A stretch of DNA of 64,000 nucleotides, taken from the NCBI GenBank assembly GCA_017937025.1, contig JAGBEJ010000005.1, forward strand, positions 186,001-250,000, written 5' to 3'. Below the pieces are notes generated by a model, which saw only the letters and a program-made list of their open reading frames with translations, did not search any database and was not told the DNA's origin. Source of the stretch: Paludibacteraceae bacterium (GTDB taxonomy: Bacteria > Bacteroidota > Bacteroidia > Bacteroidales > Paludibacteraceae). This document shows positions 1 to 8,940 of this stretch, one piece after another. Each line of letters begins with the position of its first letter. The stretch's first letter is position 1. The translations under genes were made by a program, and so were the position numbers.

Positions 1-732
1 GCGAATGGCGGCGTTGCGCTGTATGACACTCCTTTCGGACGAGGCGAGGAGGGCATCAGGATAAACGGACTTGTGTGGATGGGCACGTTTGAGGAAATGT
101 ACGGACGCTTGGAGGAAAAGCTCAAGGCTGGATTTCATTGCGTGAAGCTGAAAATCGGAGCTATAGACTTCAATAAAGAAATAGAACTCATACGCCACAT
201 AAGAGAATGCTTCGGCAAGGAGCAAATAGAGCTCAGAGTGGATGCAAACGGCGGATTCACAAAGGAAAACGCCATGGCGCGGCTGGAGGAACTCGCAAAA
301 TATGACATACACTCCATAGAACAGCCTATAAGACAGAAGCAGTGGAATGACATGGCAAGGCTGTGTGAGAACACTCCATTGCCTATAGGACTTGACGAAG
401 AGCTTATCGGGGTAAACTCTACAGAAGAGAAGGCGTGGCTGCTTGACGTCATTAAGCCGCAGTACATTATCCTGAAGCCGTCGCTGCACGGAGGAATGCA
501 CGGCTGTGACGAATGGATAAGCCTGGCGCGTGAGCGGGGCATTGGCAGCTGGGTGACAAGCGCGCTCGAGAGCAATGTCGGACTGAACGCCATAGCGCAT
601 TACACAGCCAAGACCTACGGACCGCGCATTTCAATGCCTCAGGGACTGGGCACGGGGATGCTTTTCACTGACAATATTGACATGCCGTTGACGATAAAAG
701 GCGATGAATTATGGTGCTTGAAGAATTCATAA
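1..732 (+). CDS. menC: o-succinylbenzoate synthase, 5' end cut by window
   Basis: Enolase-superfamily enzyme that dehydrates SHCHC to o-succinylbenzoate in menaquinone synthesis. The frame is open from base 1, so the N-terminal capping domain lies outside the window; a GTG at 73 is internal, not the start. Visible family marks in order are the KxK pair in VKLKIG, the metal-binding Asp of LRVDANGG, the Glu of IEQPI, the DEE of GLDEELIG, and the second catalytic Lys in ILKPSLHGG. The Mg-binding and both catalytic Lys positions all look intact. The 3' end overlaps menE by 22 bp, so the two are probably co-translated. The pair points towards menB on the other strand. Identification is secure; only the start is unknown. 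Confidence 0.93.
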   Translation, partial: ANGGVALYDTPFGRGEEGIRINGLVWMGTFEEMYGRLEEKLKAGFHCVKLKIGAIDFNKEIELIRHIRECFGKEQIELRVDANGGFTKENAMARLEELAKYDIHSIEQPIRQKQWNDMARLCENTPLPIGLDEELIGVNSTEEKAWLLDVIKPQYIILKPSLHGGMHGCDEWISLARERGIGSWVTSALESNVGLNAIAHYTAKTYGPRISMPQGLGTGMLFTDNIDMPLTIKGDELWCLKNS

Positions 733-1709
733 GGGAATGGGAAAGTGACTGCCCTATGGTGACTGTGCGCACCAGCGGCTCAACCGGCGCGCCAAAGGAG
801 ATGGCTGTCGAGAAGGCGCGCATGGCGGCGAGTGCGGAAGTGACGTGCGATTTTCTCGGGCTTAAGGAAGGCGACAGGGCGTTGCTTTGTCTGCCTGTGG
901 ACTATATCGCCGGCAAGATGATGGTCGTGAGAAGCAAGGTGAGGGGGCTGGATTTGGTGAGCGTGGAGCCATCAGGGCATCCGTTGGCAGGAGTCTCTGC
1001 CAGCGAACGTTTTGACTTGTGTGCCATGGTGCCGATGCAGGTTTATAACTCGCTGCAGTCGCCAGAGGAAGCGGCAAAGCTGAAAAACATAAAGCATCTG
1101 ATAATCGGCGGCGGTGCGATAGACGGCTCTTTGGCGGATAAACTGAAGGCGTTCCCTAACAATGTCTGGAGCACGTACGGCATGACGGAAACACTGTCCC
1201 ATATAGCCTTGCGGAGGCTTAACGGCGACGATGCAAGCGAGTGGTACACGCCGTTCAATGGTGTGGCGGTCTGGACTAATGCGGACGATTGCCTTGTGAT
1301 AGATGCGCCGAAAGTGTGCGCCGAAGTGCTGATGACCAACGATATAGCTGAAACAGAAAAAGATGATTCTGGACGCGTCGTTCGTTTCAGGATAAGAGGC
1401 AGAAAGGACAATGTGATATGCAGCGGCGGCGTTAAAATCCAGATAGAGGAAGCCGAGAGGATGCTCAAGGATAAACTGTCATTGCCATTTCTAATAACAA
1501 AGAAGAAAGACTGCGCTCTCGGCGAGAAAGTCGTGCTGCTCACTGAGGACGACAACCTCGATGGCGTTGAGGAAAAATGCAAAAGCGTGATGCCAAAGTA
1601 TTGGCTACCACGCTTGTATATCCATGTTGACGCAGTTCCTCAGACCGAAACCGGCAAACCAGCTCGTGCCGAGGCTGCGAATATTGCCGAAGGTTTTACG
1701 GAACCTTAG
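711..1709 (+). CDS. menE: o-succinylbenzoate-CoA ligase, compact form
   Basis: Adenylate-forming ligase that activates o-succinylbenzoate with ATP and CoA, the substrate-supplying step for MenB. The ATP-binding loop TSGSTGAPK is only about 20 residues from the start. The A5-like STYGMTE follows mid-protein, then the hinge region [11 protein letters not shown], and the C-terminal ETGKPAR carries the expected catalytic Lys. At 332 residues it is clearly shorter than classical MenE (about 450 or more) and lacks most of the region that normally precedes the P-loop; compact versions are usual in Bacteroidota. The start at 711 lies inside menC (22 bp overlap). The last 14 bp overlap the 3' end of menB on the opposite strand. 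Confidence 0.92.
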   Translation: MVLEEFIREWESDCPMVTVRTSGSTGAPKEMAVEKARMAASAEVTCDFLGLKEGDRALLCLPVDYIAGKMMVVRSKVRGLDLVSVEPSGHPLAGVSASERFDLCAMVPMQVYNSLQSPEEAAKLKNIKHLIIGGGAIDGSLADKLKAFPNNVWSTYGMTETLSHIALRRLNGDDASEWYTPFNGVAVWTNADDCLVIDAPKVCAEVLMTNDIAETEKDDSGRVVRFRIRGRKDNVICSGGVKIQIEEAERMLKDKLSLPFLITKKKDCALGEKVVLLTEDDNLDGVEEKCKSVMPKYWLPRLYIHVDAVPQTETGKPARAEAANIAEGFTEP

Positions 1710-2520
1710 GGTATTTGTCGAAGTCCGGCTTGCGCTTTTCTAAGAACGCCTTGCCGCCTTCCTGTGCCTCGTCCATGAAGTAGTAAAGCATTGTCGCGTC
1801 GCCGGCGAGCTGCTGTATTCCGGCCTGTCCGTCGAGTTCGGCGTTAAGTCCTGCTTTTATCATGCGCAGGGCTATAGGCGAGCGCTCCATCATTGTTTCC
1901 GCCCATTCTACGCAAGTGTCCTCGAGTTTGTCAAATGGCACGACTTTGTTCACCATTCCCATGTCCTCGGCTTCCTTGGCGGAATACTGGCGGCACAGGA
2001 ACCAAATCTCACGCGCCTTCTTCTGTCCGACGATGCGCGCGAGATACGATGCTCCGAATCCAGCGTCGAACGAGCCGACCTTAGGACCGGTCTGTCCGAA
2101 AATGGCGTTCTCCGATGCTATCGTCATGTCGCACACTAAGTGCAGAACGTGTCCTCCGCCTATGGCATAACCGTTCACCATGGCAATTACAGGCTTAGGC
2201 AGACGGCGGATTTGCATCTGCACGTCCAGCACATTCAGGCGTGGCACTCCGTCCTCGCCAACATATCCGCCACGTCCCTTGACGTGCATGTCGCCGCCAG
2301 AGCAGAATGCCTTGTCGCCGGCACCGGTCAGAAGCACGACGCGGATGTCCTGGCACTCGCGGCAGTAGGCGAACGCCTGCGACATTTCCCATGTGGTCAG
2401 TGGCGTGAAGGCGTTGCGGTAACGCTCGCGGTTGATGGTGATTTTCGCGATATGGTTATACTCCTCGAAAAGGATTTCCTTGAAGTCGAATCCTTTGATT
2501 TTGTTCCAGACTCTTGTCAT
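1696..2520 (-). CDS. menB: 1,4-dihydroxy-2-naphthoyl-CoA synthase
   Basis: Crotonase-fold enzyme that closes the second ring of the naphthoquinone from o-succinylbenzoyl-CoA. Family features seen are the oxyanion-hole segments ([11 protein letters not shown] and [12 protein letters not shown]), the MenB-typical [14 protein letters not shown] stretch, and the C-terminal EKRKPDF. Length (274 aa) is normal. It is the last gene of the minus-strand operon: the menD stop and this ATG share bases (TAATG), so translation is coupled. It ends tail to tail with menE with a 14-bp overlap and no visible terminator between them. Confidence 0.96.
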   Translation of the reverse strand: MTRVWNKIKGFDFKEILFEEYNHIAKITINRERYRNAFTPLTTWEMSQAFAYCRECQDIRVVLLTGAGDKAFCSGGDMHVKGRGGYVGEDGVPRLNVLDVQMQIRRLPKPVIAMVNGYAIGGGHVLHLVCDMTIASENAIFGQTGPKVGSFDAGFGASYLARIVGQKKAREIWFLCRQYSAKEAEDMGMVNKVVPFDKLEDTCVEWAETMMERSPIALRMIKAGLNAELDGQAGIQQLAGDATMLYYFMDEAQEGGKAFLEKRKPDFDKYPKVP

Positions 2521-4226
2521 TATATGTTCTCTTTTATGTGTTTGTAATAGTTGTTTACGGCTTCCATGTCCTTCTCGGAGTCGGTGAAGACCTCAAGCAG
2601 AATAGGGCGGTCGGACTTTAGTTCGGTCAGTTCCTCGAGCGCTTTGCGGTATTCGTCTTCGTTCTTGGCCGACAGGTATTTCACGTTGCATTGTTTGCAG
2701 ATGCCTTCGGCTGTTGTGTTGTGCGATGCCATCACGCAAGTGTCGCGCACGGGGCTTTCTTTCAGTCCCTCGAATTTCTCGAAGATGCCGCCTCCGCCGT
2801 TGTTCAGCAGGAGAATGCGCAAGTTGCCTTTCAGGTTCTGGTTCCACAGCGCGTTCTGGTCGTAGAAGAAACTGAGGTCGCCTATCACGCAGTATGTCAA
2901 GTCGTTCAGCAGCACCGACGCTCCGGCTGCCGTTGACAGCGAGCCTTCTATGCCGTTCACGCCGCGGTTGCACAGCACGTGGCGCTTGTGCAGTGGCGCG
3001 TATATGTTGCCAAGTCGCACGGCTGAACTGTTGGCGTAGAATACTGTCACGTCGGGGCGCGCCTCGCCAAGTTTAGCCTCGAAGTCGCGTACGGCAGCCA
3101 TTTGCGAATATTCCGGTTTGTATGCCTCCGTTTGCTTTCTGCATCTGTCCGACGCATTGTTCCACATCTTGACAAAGTCTGTCCCTTTGTTTTCAACCAG
3201 CTTGTCCCACAATTTGCCTATCATTGTTTCTTTGTTTTTGTTTTCAAGCAGAGTCTCCATGCAGTAAAGCATGTTTTCCGGATCCGCTTGGTATATATGC
3301 CAAAGGTGGTTGAATGTGTCTGTTGCTGTGCCGCTTGGGTTTATTACAATATTCACGCAATCGGTCTCACGCAGAAAAGTCTTTATTCGCTTGCTTACAA
3401 TTGTGCCTCCAGCGTAGATGACGCAGTCTGGACGTAGCGAGTCAAGGTCTTTGCTTGATGCGATTATCTCGTCGGCGTTCGATATGACCTGCGTATTGCT
3501 GAGTGATTCGTTTATTATAACGAAATGCTTGCTTAGCTCTGTTAGTTCTCCTGTGTTGAATTCATTTTGCCCTAAGATAATCAATGGTTTCTTGTGCGTT
3601 TCAAGGACATTTGTGATAAGATCTTCTGCAATGTCATAACAGATATATGACTTACTGAGACTTATGCCTCTTTCTTGGTACAGACTTTCTACAGAGAACT
3701 CGTATAGCGGTTCTGTTAGTGGCACGTTTATGTGCACAGGTCCGTACTCTCCTGTGTATATCGCGTTTATAGCTTCGTTTATGAGCCTGTTGTTATATGC
3801 GAATTGCTCCTCTGTGTATGCTTCGGGTATGTTTACCGACTTCAGCGCGTATGGCTCGAGGGCGTTCGGTTGGTGGAGCGTCTGTCCGTCCAGTTGGTCT
3901 ATCTTGTCGGCTGGTCGGTCTGCCGATATTATTATCAGCGGCACGTGTTGGTAATATGCTTCTGCCACAGCCGGCATCAGGTTGAGCAGCGCAGTTCCCG
4001 AAGTCACGCATACAGCCACAGGCTTCATCCCGATTTTCAGCGACATGCCCAGAGCATAGAAACCTGCCGAGCGTTCGTCTGTCACAGGGAAACACTCTAT
4101 GCCGGCTTCGTTCAGGTTGTGGACTATAGGTGCGTTTCGCGAGCCTGGACATACGACAGCGAATTCCACATCATGAAGTTTCAGTAGGGATGTGAGCTGG
4201 TTTACGTTGTTCTTATTGCTAAACAT
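2520..4226 (-). CDS. menD: SEPHCHC synthase (thiamine-diphosphate enzyme)
   Basis: ThDP-dependent enzyme that adds a succinic-semialdehyde unit from 2-oxoglutarate to isochorismate, the committed step of menaquinone synthesis. The N-terminal PYR domain starts with [10 protein letters not shown] and the catalytic-Glu region [13 protein letters not shown]. The C-terminal PP domain carries [18 protein letters not shown] and the ThDP-Mg motif [15 protein letters not shown] followed by [10 protein letters not shown]. Length of 568 aa is normal. The start overlaps the menF stop by 8 bp and the stop overlaps the menB start, so the three genes form one translationally coupled unit. Confidence 0.97.
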   Translation of the reverse strand: MFSNKNNVNQLTSLLKLHDVEFAVVCPGSRNAPIVHNLNEAGIECFPVTDERSAGFYALGMSLKIGMKPVAVCVTSGTALLNLMPAVAEAYYQHVPLIIISADRPADKIDQLDGQTLHQPNALEPYALKSVNIPEAYTEEQFAYNNRLINEAINAIYTGEYGPVHINVPLTEPLYEFSVESLYQERGISLSKSYICYDIAEDLITNVLETHKKPLIILGQNEFNTGELTELSKHFVIINESLSNTQVISNADEIIASSKDLDSLRPDCVIYAGGTIVSKRIKTFLRETDCVNIVINPSGTATDTFNHLWHIYQADPENMLYCMETLLENKNKETMIGKLWDKLVENKGTDFVKMWNNASDRCRKQTEAYKPEYSQMAAVRDFEAKLGEARPDVTVFYANSSAVRLGNIYAPLHKRHVLCNRGVNGIEGSLSTAAGASVLLNDLTYCVIGDLSFFYDQNALWNQNLKGNLRILLLNNGGGGIFEKFEGLKESPVRDTCVMASHNTTAEGICKQCNVKYLSAKNEDEYRKALEELTELKSDRPILLEVFTDSEKDMEAVNNYYKHIKENI

Positions 4227-5253
4227 ATAGTATGTTTTTCATTGTGTTCAACTTGGCTTCGGTCTCCTCCCACTCTTTGCTCAGCGTGCTTTGTTTCAGC
4301 AGTCCGCCGCCAGCGTAGAGGTCGAATATCCTGTCGTTTATGTGCATGCATCTCAGCGAGACGTAAAGCGATGTCGATTGCTTGACTGCCCACGGTCCGA
4401 GGAATCCGCTGTAGTATTTTCTTGGCGAATGTTCACTTTTGAGTATGAAGTCCATGGCGTTGTTCTTTGGCAGTCCGCACACGGCTGGCGTAGGGTGCAG
4501 TGCCGCTAATGCGTCGGAAACGTTCTGGCCGTCTTTTATCGTGAATGAGAATTTCGTGCGCAGATGCACAAGGTCGGCAGCGGTTATAGTCTCTGGTCCG
4601 TCTTCGGTTATGTTGTCGGCTATTTGGCTTATGACGGAGTTTATGTACAGCGACACGAACTTCTGTTCCTGATACTCCTTTTCGGTCCAGCCTGAGCCGT
4701 TTTTGTAGTCGGCGGCTTTCATCGTTCCAGCTAATGCCATTGTCTCGCATTCCTTTTCTGTGGCTGATAGCAGCAGCTCTGGCGTGGCGACTATCCATGT
4801 GCCGGTCTGTGGCGTTGACACCAATGCCACGAACAAGTGTGGATACATATTGCATGCTCTGCAGAACAGTGTGTATGGCGAAACCTTTGCCGACGACACT
4901 AACGTGGATACTCTCGCAAGCACAATCTTGCTCAGGTCCCCGTTTTCTATCTGATGGTGGAAACGGTTGAAATCCGCAGTGTATGCGCCTAATTCGTTCT
5001 CTTTGCTTGTCAGTGGAGCGATGGTCGCTTTTCCTGATGCCGGCGGTTGCTCGTTTATTGATACTGATTTGCAGGTGTCGGGGCGTATCAGGATAATCGG
5101 GAGAGTGTCCGATGGCGCGAACGGAGCGAATACAAATCCGGAACGCCCGTCCAGTTCGCTTGCTGAACGCAGAGTGGCGACAGGACCGTTGTTCTGCGCT
5201 ATCAGCGTGGCTTTGCTTTGCTCGGGAAACCGGAAGTATGCGTAAGTCTCCAT
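4219..5253 (-). CDS. menF: isochorismate synthase (MenF-like)
   Basis: Chorismate-binding enzyme that isomerises chorismate to isochorismate, the entry reaction of the menaquinone branch. The C-terminal catalytic half is clear: LSKIVLARV, the LVHLRTKF region, HPTPAVCGLP, and the terminal FDLYAGGGLLKQSTLSKEWEETEAK with the Mg-binding Glu residues. At 344 aa it is a short form with a reduced N-terminal part. Context (menI 6 bp upstream, menD overlapping downstream) favours MenF over a siderophore EntC. I cannot exclude that it is annotated as an EntC-type synthase by similarity alone. Confidence 0.92.
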   Translation of the reverse strand: METYAYFRFPEQSKATLIAQNNGPVATLRSASELDGRSGFVFAPFAPSDTLPIILIRPDTCKSVSINEQPPASGKATIAPLTSKENELGAYTADFNRFHHQIENGDLSKIVLARVSTLVSSAKVSPYTLFCRACNMYPHLFVALVSTPQTGTWIVATPELLLSATEKECETMALAGTMKAADYKNGSGWTEKEYQEQKFVSLYINSVISQIADNITEDGPETITAADLVHLRTKFSFTIKDGQNVSDALAALHPTPAVCGLPKNNAMDFILKSEHSPRKYYSGFLGPWAVKQSTSLYVSLRCMHINDRIFDLYAGGGLLKQSTLSKEWEETEAKLNTMKNILYV

Positions 5254-5259
5254 TTGCTC

Positions 5260-5670
5260 TTACTTTTTACGCACGATTATGTTTGTCACTTGGACACTCG
5301 ACACGAGTTCGGACTCCGAGTTGAGTATGCTCACTTGCCATTGGTGTATTGTCGCGCCTTTGTGTATGATTTTGGCGATGGCTTTCACTCTGTCGCCTTT
5401 TACGGCTGCCTTTATGTGGTTGCCGGAAACGTTTATGCCCATCGGGATGCAGTCGGGACAGAGCGCCAATGACCCTACGCCGGCGAGCGACTCCGCCATA
5501 GATAGCGACGCGCCTCCGCTCAGAAATCCGAAAGGCTGGCAGTTGCGCTCGTCCACAGGCATTGTGGCGGCGCATGTGTCTGGATCCGGAGTCGATAGGT
5601 ATTCTATGCCGATGCTTCTTGACAGTCCGTCTTTCTCCAGCATCTTCGCTTTTAAAAGTTCTATGTCCAT
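5260..5670 (-). CDS. menI: hotdog thioesterase, probable DHNA-CoA thioesterase
   Basis: PaaI/YdiI-type hotdog-fold protein of 136 aa. The family signature FLSGGASLSMAES contains the expected catalytic Glu, followed by a GVGSLAL helix and a core NVSGNHIKAAVKGD strand. As the first gene of the men operon, 6 bp before menF, it most likely hydrolyses DHNA-CoA made by MenB. The family alone would allow other acyl-CoA substrates, so substrate assignment rests on context. A TATATTTG box on the minus strand 19 bp upstream fits a short 5' UTR. Confidence 0.85.
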   Translation of the reverse strand: MDIELLKAKMLEKDGLSRSIGIEYLSTPDPDTCAATMPVDERNCQPFGFLSGGASLSMAESLAGVGSLALCPDCIPMGINVSGNHIKAAVKGDRVKAIAKIIHKGATIHQWQVSILNSESELVSSVQVTNIIVRKK

Positions 5671-5688
5671 TGTGCCTGTATTTCTTCA

Positions 5689-5696
5689 CAAATATA
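5689..5696 (-). promoter_or_regulatory. -7 box of the menIFDB operon
   Basis: The minus strand reads TATATTTG here, a perfect TAnnTTTG Bacteroidota -7 element, 19 bp upstream of the menI ATG. No clear TTG is seen at the -33 distance, so this is a half-match. Confidence 0.5.
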
Positions 5697-5814
5697 AGAA
5701 TAACGATGGGAATATGCTATTTTTCGCCGTTGCGCCGGCTCTGTTGCCGTCGGCTTGGCGGTTATGGGATATTCTGAGTGAAAAATGTTTATATTAGCAC
5801 ATTCAAAAAGGAGC

Positions 5815-6522
5815 ATGAAGATACTTGTAGATATAGGGAATACGAGTGCGAAGCTTGTAGTCAGCGACAATGGTGATTTCGTGCATTTTGAGCATAAGTC
5901 GGAGCCATGGCGCGACTTGTTGCGAAGGCTTGCCGTGTCTTATAAGTTTGATGAGGCTGTCGTTTCCACAGTTGTCGGCGATGACATTGATCTTGTAGAA
6001 GCGTTGCGCGACCTTTCCGTGCCTTGCCGCTGCATAAGCTGTGACACGCCATGCAGAAGCAAGACGCTGCAGGGCATACCCGAAACTTATGGCGCCGACC
6101 GCTTGGCTGCCGATTATGGCGCTGTGGCACAGGATTTGAACAGCACGATACTGGTCATCGACGCAGGGACGTGCATAACTTACGACCTGATTTCGTCGGA
6201 CGGCAGATTCTTGGGCGGCGTGATTTCGCCAGGTGTGCAGCTTAGACTGAATGCCATGCACGATTACACAGCAAAATTGCCGTTGGCGAAGGCCGAGAAG
6301 GAGGCTCCGCTTCTAAGCGACAACACGATAGGCAACCTGATGTCGGGCGCAGTGAATGGCGCTCGCATGGAGATGGCTGGTTTCGTGAGCAAGCTGTCCG
6401 AAACCTATGCCGACCTGCATGTTTTTGTCACGGGCGGCGATGGTCTCGACCTGTCGGCCGATGTGCAATGCAAGGTGACTTATGACCCGCACCTCGTCTT
6501 CAAAGGTCTGGATTCTATATGA
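5815..6522 (+). CDS. coaX: type III pantothenate kinase
   Basis: Phosphorylates pantothenate in the first step of CoA synthesis; an ASKHA-fold enzyme that needs a monovalent cation. Motifs seen are the N-terminal phosphate loop DIGNT (6-10), the pantothenate-binding GADR (93-96), the catalytic region DAGT (116-119) and FVTGGDG near the C-terminus. The start is placed at 5815, giving 235 aa, because AAAAGGAG lies directly upstream and the family begins at MKILVDIGN. The frame is open from 5785 but those ten extra residues have no family match. It is divergent from the men operon. Confidence 0.95.
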   Translation: MKILVDIGNTSAKLVVSDNGDFVHFEHKSEPWRDLLRRLAVSYKFDEAVVSTVVGDDIDLVEALRDLSVPCRCISCDTPCRSKTLQGIPETYGADRLAADYGAVAQDLNSTILVIDAGTCITYDLISSDGRFLGGVISPGVQLRLNAMHDYTAKLPLAKAEKEAPLLSDNTIGNLMSGAVNGARMEMAGFVSKLSETYADLHVFVTGGDGLDLSADVQCKVTYDPHLVFKGLDSI

Positions 6523-6545
6523 GCCGTATTGCTTGAATTGCAAAG

Positions 6546-6580
6546 TTTCGGTGCATAGTGTGTATTTTTATGTATCTTTG
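6546..6580 (+). promoter_or_regulatory. promoter of the coiled-coil lipoprotein gene
   Basis: TATCTTTG at 6573-6580 is a perfect -7 element. A weak -33 match (TTTC at 6546) sits 23 nt upstream. It lies in the 126-bp gap after coaX and predicts a leader of about 60 nt. Confidence 0.5.
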
Positions 6581-6648
6581 TACATTTTATAACCTAGATT
6601 CCCAATAAGGAAATAGAAAACAGAATAACGAATAAAATAAGAAATCGA

Positions 6649-7500
6649 ATGAAAAAAACTTTGATCATTGCAACATCGCTTGCAGCAGTATTATTATCAT
6701 CGTGTGTTAAGGATTCACAGGAATACAAAGACCTGCAGGCTGTTAACGACTCTTTGGAGGCTGTCAATGCCAGCAAGGACAAGGAAATGGCCAACTACCT
6801 TCAGGCACTGAACGAGATTTCAGACAACTTCCAGGCTATCGCGGCTTCAGAGTCGCTCATTAACGCCGATGCTGCCGACGAGAACATCAAGTATGATGCT
6901 GCTCAGAGAATCAACAAGAACCTGAAGCTCATGGCTGAGGCGCTGCAGAAGAACAGACAGAAAATCGCTCAGCTGCAGCAGATGGCTAAGAAGAGCGGCA
7001 ACCAGAACAAGGAGCTGCAGGAGACTATTGCAAGACTGCAACAGCAGCTCGAGGCAAGAGCGTTCTCTATGGACTCTTTGGCTGACGTTTTGCGCCAGAA
7101 GGACGAGAGAATCTTCCAACTCGACTCTGCTGTGACTAAGCTTACCGAGGAGAACATCCAGAAGACTGCCTTGATTGCTCAGCAGGAGGACGAGATGTCG
7201 TCTGCTTACTACGTGTTCGGTTCTAACAAGGAACTCAAGGCACAGCGCATCATCACAAAGGAAGGCGTCTTCAAACGCTCTCAGATTCTTCAAAAGGACT
7301 TCAACAAGGATTACTTCGTGAAGGTTGACATCAGAACAACAACAAAGATTCCTTTGTACAGCAAGAAGGCGAGAATCCTTACTTCGCACCCAGACAAGTC
7401 TTATGAGCTGAAGGACGAGAACGGCAACAAGACTCTTTACATAAAGGACTACAAGCAGTTCTGGAGCATCTCTAAGTATCTCGTGGTTCGTACCGACTAA
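6649..7500 (+). CDS. coiled-coil lipoprotein of unknown function
   Basis: The N-terminus is a lipoprotein signal: MKK, a hydrophobic core, then LSSC with the lipidated Cys at about residue 19. Residues roughly 25-180 are rich in Glu, Gln, Lys, Ala and Leu with heptad character (long coiled coil, for example NKELQETIARLQQQLEAR). The last 100 residues form a compact region (YYVFGSNKELKAQRIITKEG, then a segment with YELKDENGNKTLYIKDYKQFWSISKYLV). This two-part layout is common among conserved Bacteroidota envelope proteins, but I recognise no named family. It probably sits in the outer or inner membrane facing the periplasm and may act as a spacer or scaffold; that is inference. Confidence 0.85.
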   Translation: MKKTLIIATSLAAVLLSSCVKDSQEYKDLQAVNDSLEAVNASKDKEMANYLQALNEISDNFQAIAASESLINADAADENIKYDAAQRINKNLKLMAEALQKNRQKIAQLQQMAKKSGNQNKELQETIARLQQQLEARAFSMDSLADVLRQKDERIFQLDSAVTKLTEENIQKTALIAQQEDEMSSAYYVFGSNKELKAQRIITKEGVFKRSQILQKDFNKDYFVKVDIRTTTKIPLYSKKARILTSHPDKSYELKDENGNKTLYIKDYKQFWSISKYLVVRTD

Positions 7501-7538
7501 TGTGTGAACCACTTGGTTGAACCCTTAAAACTAATACT

Positions 7539-8873
7539 ATGAGGAATTTGTTTATTTTATTGCTGGCGATTCTCGCGCTGCCTATGTCGTCGGCTTCTGC
7601 GCAGGATGTCTATGCTGACAGCCTCGCGCCAAAACCGTCCGACGAGGTGGACTACGCTAACGAGATAACCCAGAACCTTTGCGCCTACGCAATGAATGGC
7701 CGTGGATACGGCAAAGGCGGCAACAAAGCGGCGGCGGACTATATCGTCAGCCAGTTCAAGGAAATCGGCATCGATCCTGTCGGCTCCTCATACATGCAGC
7801 CATTCTACGTGTCTGCTAACACGTTCCCTAACAGAATGACACTGCAGCTTAACAGCAACTACCTTGTGGCTGGAACCGACTTTATGATTGACCCTTCGAG
7901 CCCTTCTGTGAGCGGCAGCTACGATGCTGTCGTCATAACACGCGCCGAACTCAACGACGCCATGACGCGTATGAACAAGATTCGTGACGCGAGAGGCAAT
8001 TTCATAATCGTGGATAACACTAATTATGAAGGCGAGACACGCAATGTGGCTTATAAGATAGACCAGTTGGTGGAGCAGTTCAAGACCGACGCGCAGATTC
8101 AAGTCAAAGGTGTTATCATATATGATACAGTGCGCTATTCAAAGATGATTTGGTCGACATCGGATCATCAGGGCATGCGTCCTGTGTTCTATGTGGGTAC
8201 TCCTCAGGACATCGAGTCGATAAGGAAGGTCAAGGTGCAGGCCGATGCGGCTTTCGTGCCTCAGACAACCACATACAACGTGGTGGCTGTTGAGCCGGGT
8301 ACTGTCTATAAGGATTCGTTCATCGTGATTTCGTGCCACTATGACCACCTTGGCACCATGGGCGAGGCTGTCTATCCAGGAGCTAACTGCAGCGCCAGCG
8401 GCGTGGCTATGATGCTCCAGCTTGCCAAGCATTTCCATACCATAAAGCCAAAGTACACTATGGTTTACATAGCGTTCTCCGGCCATGAGCTTGACATGGC
8501 TGGCGGCAAGACTTTGATAAAGTATCCGCCGGTGAAGCTGAAGAATGTGCAGCTCGTTCTTGACTTTGACCTCATGGGTAACGGAAGCTCTGGCATAAAG
8601 GTCGTGAACGGTAATAACTATCAGGAACTTATGCAGAGGATGGTGAAGCTAGCTCACGACTATAAGTTCGTTCCTGAGGTTGACTTGAAGAGAAACGCAA
8701 AGCAGAGCGAGTCGTATCTGTTCCATGAATTGGAGATTCCAAGCTTCTTCATCTATTCTGTAGGCGGAAGCTTTGACTACAAAAATATGAAAGACACGCC
8801 TCAAATGCTGCCTTACACAAGGTTCGCTGAAATGCAGAGTCTTATAACTCGTTTCTTGGAGACAATAAAATAG
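7539..8873 (+). CDS. secreted M28-fold peptidase homologue, probably inactive
   Basis: It has a signal peptide (hydrophobic 4-17, cleavage near ASAQ at 19-22) and a C-terminal M28 aminopeptidase-type domain from about residue 255. The fold landmarks are present: SCHYDHLG (265-271), GANCSASG (281-288), AFSGHELDMAGG, VLDFDLMG and the final DYKNMKDT. Compared with active M28 enzymes, H267, E317 and D344 remain. The bridging-metal Asp is Cys284, the general-base Glu is His316, and the late His ligand is Lys415. It is therefore probably not a working di-zinc peptidase and may bind peptide or act as a structural partner. Assignments come from motif alignment by eye. It is followed by a strong terminator. 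Confidence 0.85.
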   Translation: MRNLFILLLAILALPMSSASAQDVYADSLAPKPSDEVDYANEITQNLCAYAMNGRGYGKGGNKAAADYIVSQFKEIGIDPVGSSYMQPFYVSANTFPNRMTLQLNSNYLVAGTDFMIDPSSPSVSGSYDAVVITRAELNDAMTRMNKIRDARGNFIIVDNTNYEGETRNVAYKIDQLVEQFKTDAQIQVKGVIIYDTVRYSKMIWSTSDHQGMRPVFYVGTPQDIESIRKVKVQADAAFVPQTTTYNVVAVEPGTVYKDSFIVISCHYDHLGTMGEAVYPGANCSASGVAMMLQLAKHFHTIKPKYTMVYIAFSGHELDMAGGKTLIKYPPVKLKNVQLVLDFDLMGNGSSGIKVVNGNNYQELMQRMVKLAHDYKFVPEVDLKRNAKQSESYLFHELEIPSFFIYSVGGSFDYKNMKDTPQMLPYTRFAEMQSLITRFLETIK

Positions 8874-8890
8874 TTTTAATCATACTCATG

Positions 8891-8925
8891 AAGAACGCAA
8901 GTCTTGACTGGCTTGCGTTCTTTGT
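8891..8925 (+). terminator. intrinsic terminator after the M28-like gene
   Basis: An 11-bp perfect stem, AAGAACGCAAG (8891-8901) with CTTGCGTTCTT (8912-8922), is followed by T. It separates the M28-like gene from pgeF; the U-tract is short. Confidence 0.7.
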
Positions 8926-8940
8926 ATGTAGAATGCTGAT

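Noticed and set aside
1696..1709. Frameshift or fusion between menE and menB
   Set aside because: The two genes are on opposite strands and each ends with a normal C-terminus; the 14-bp overlap is a simple convergent overlap.
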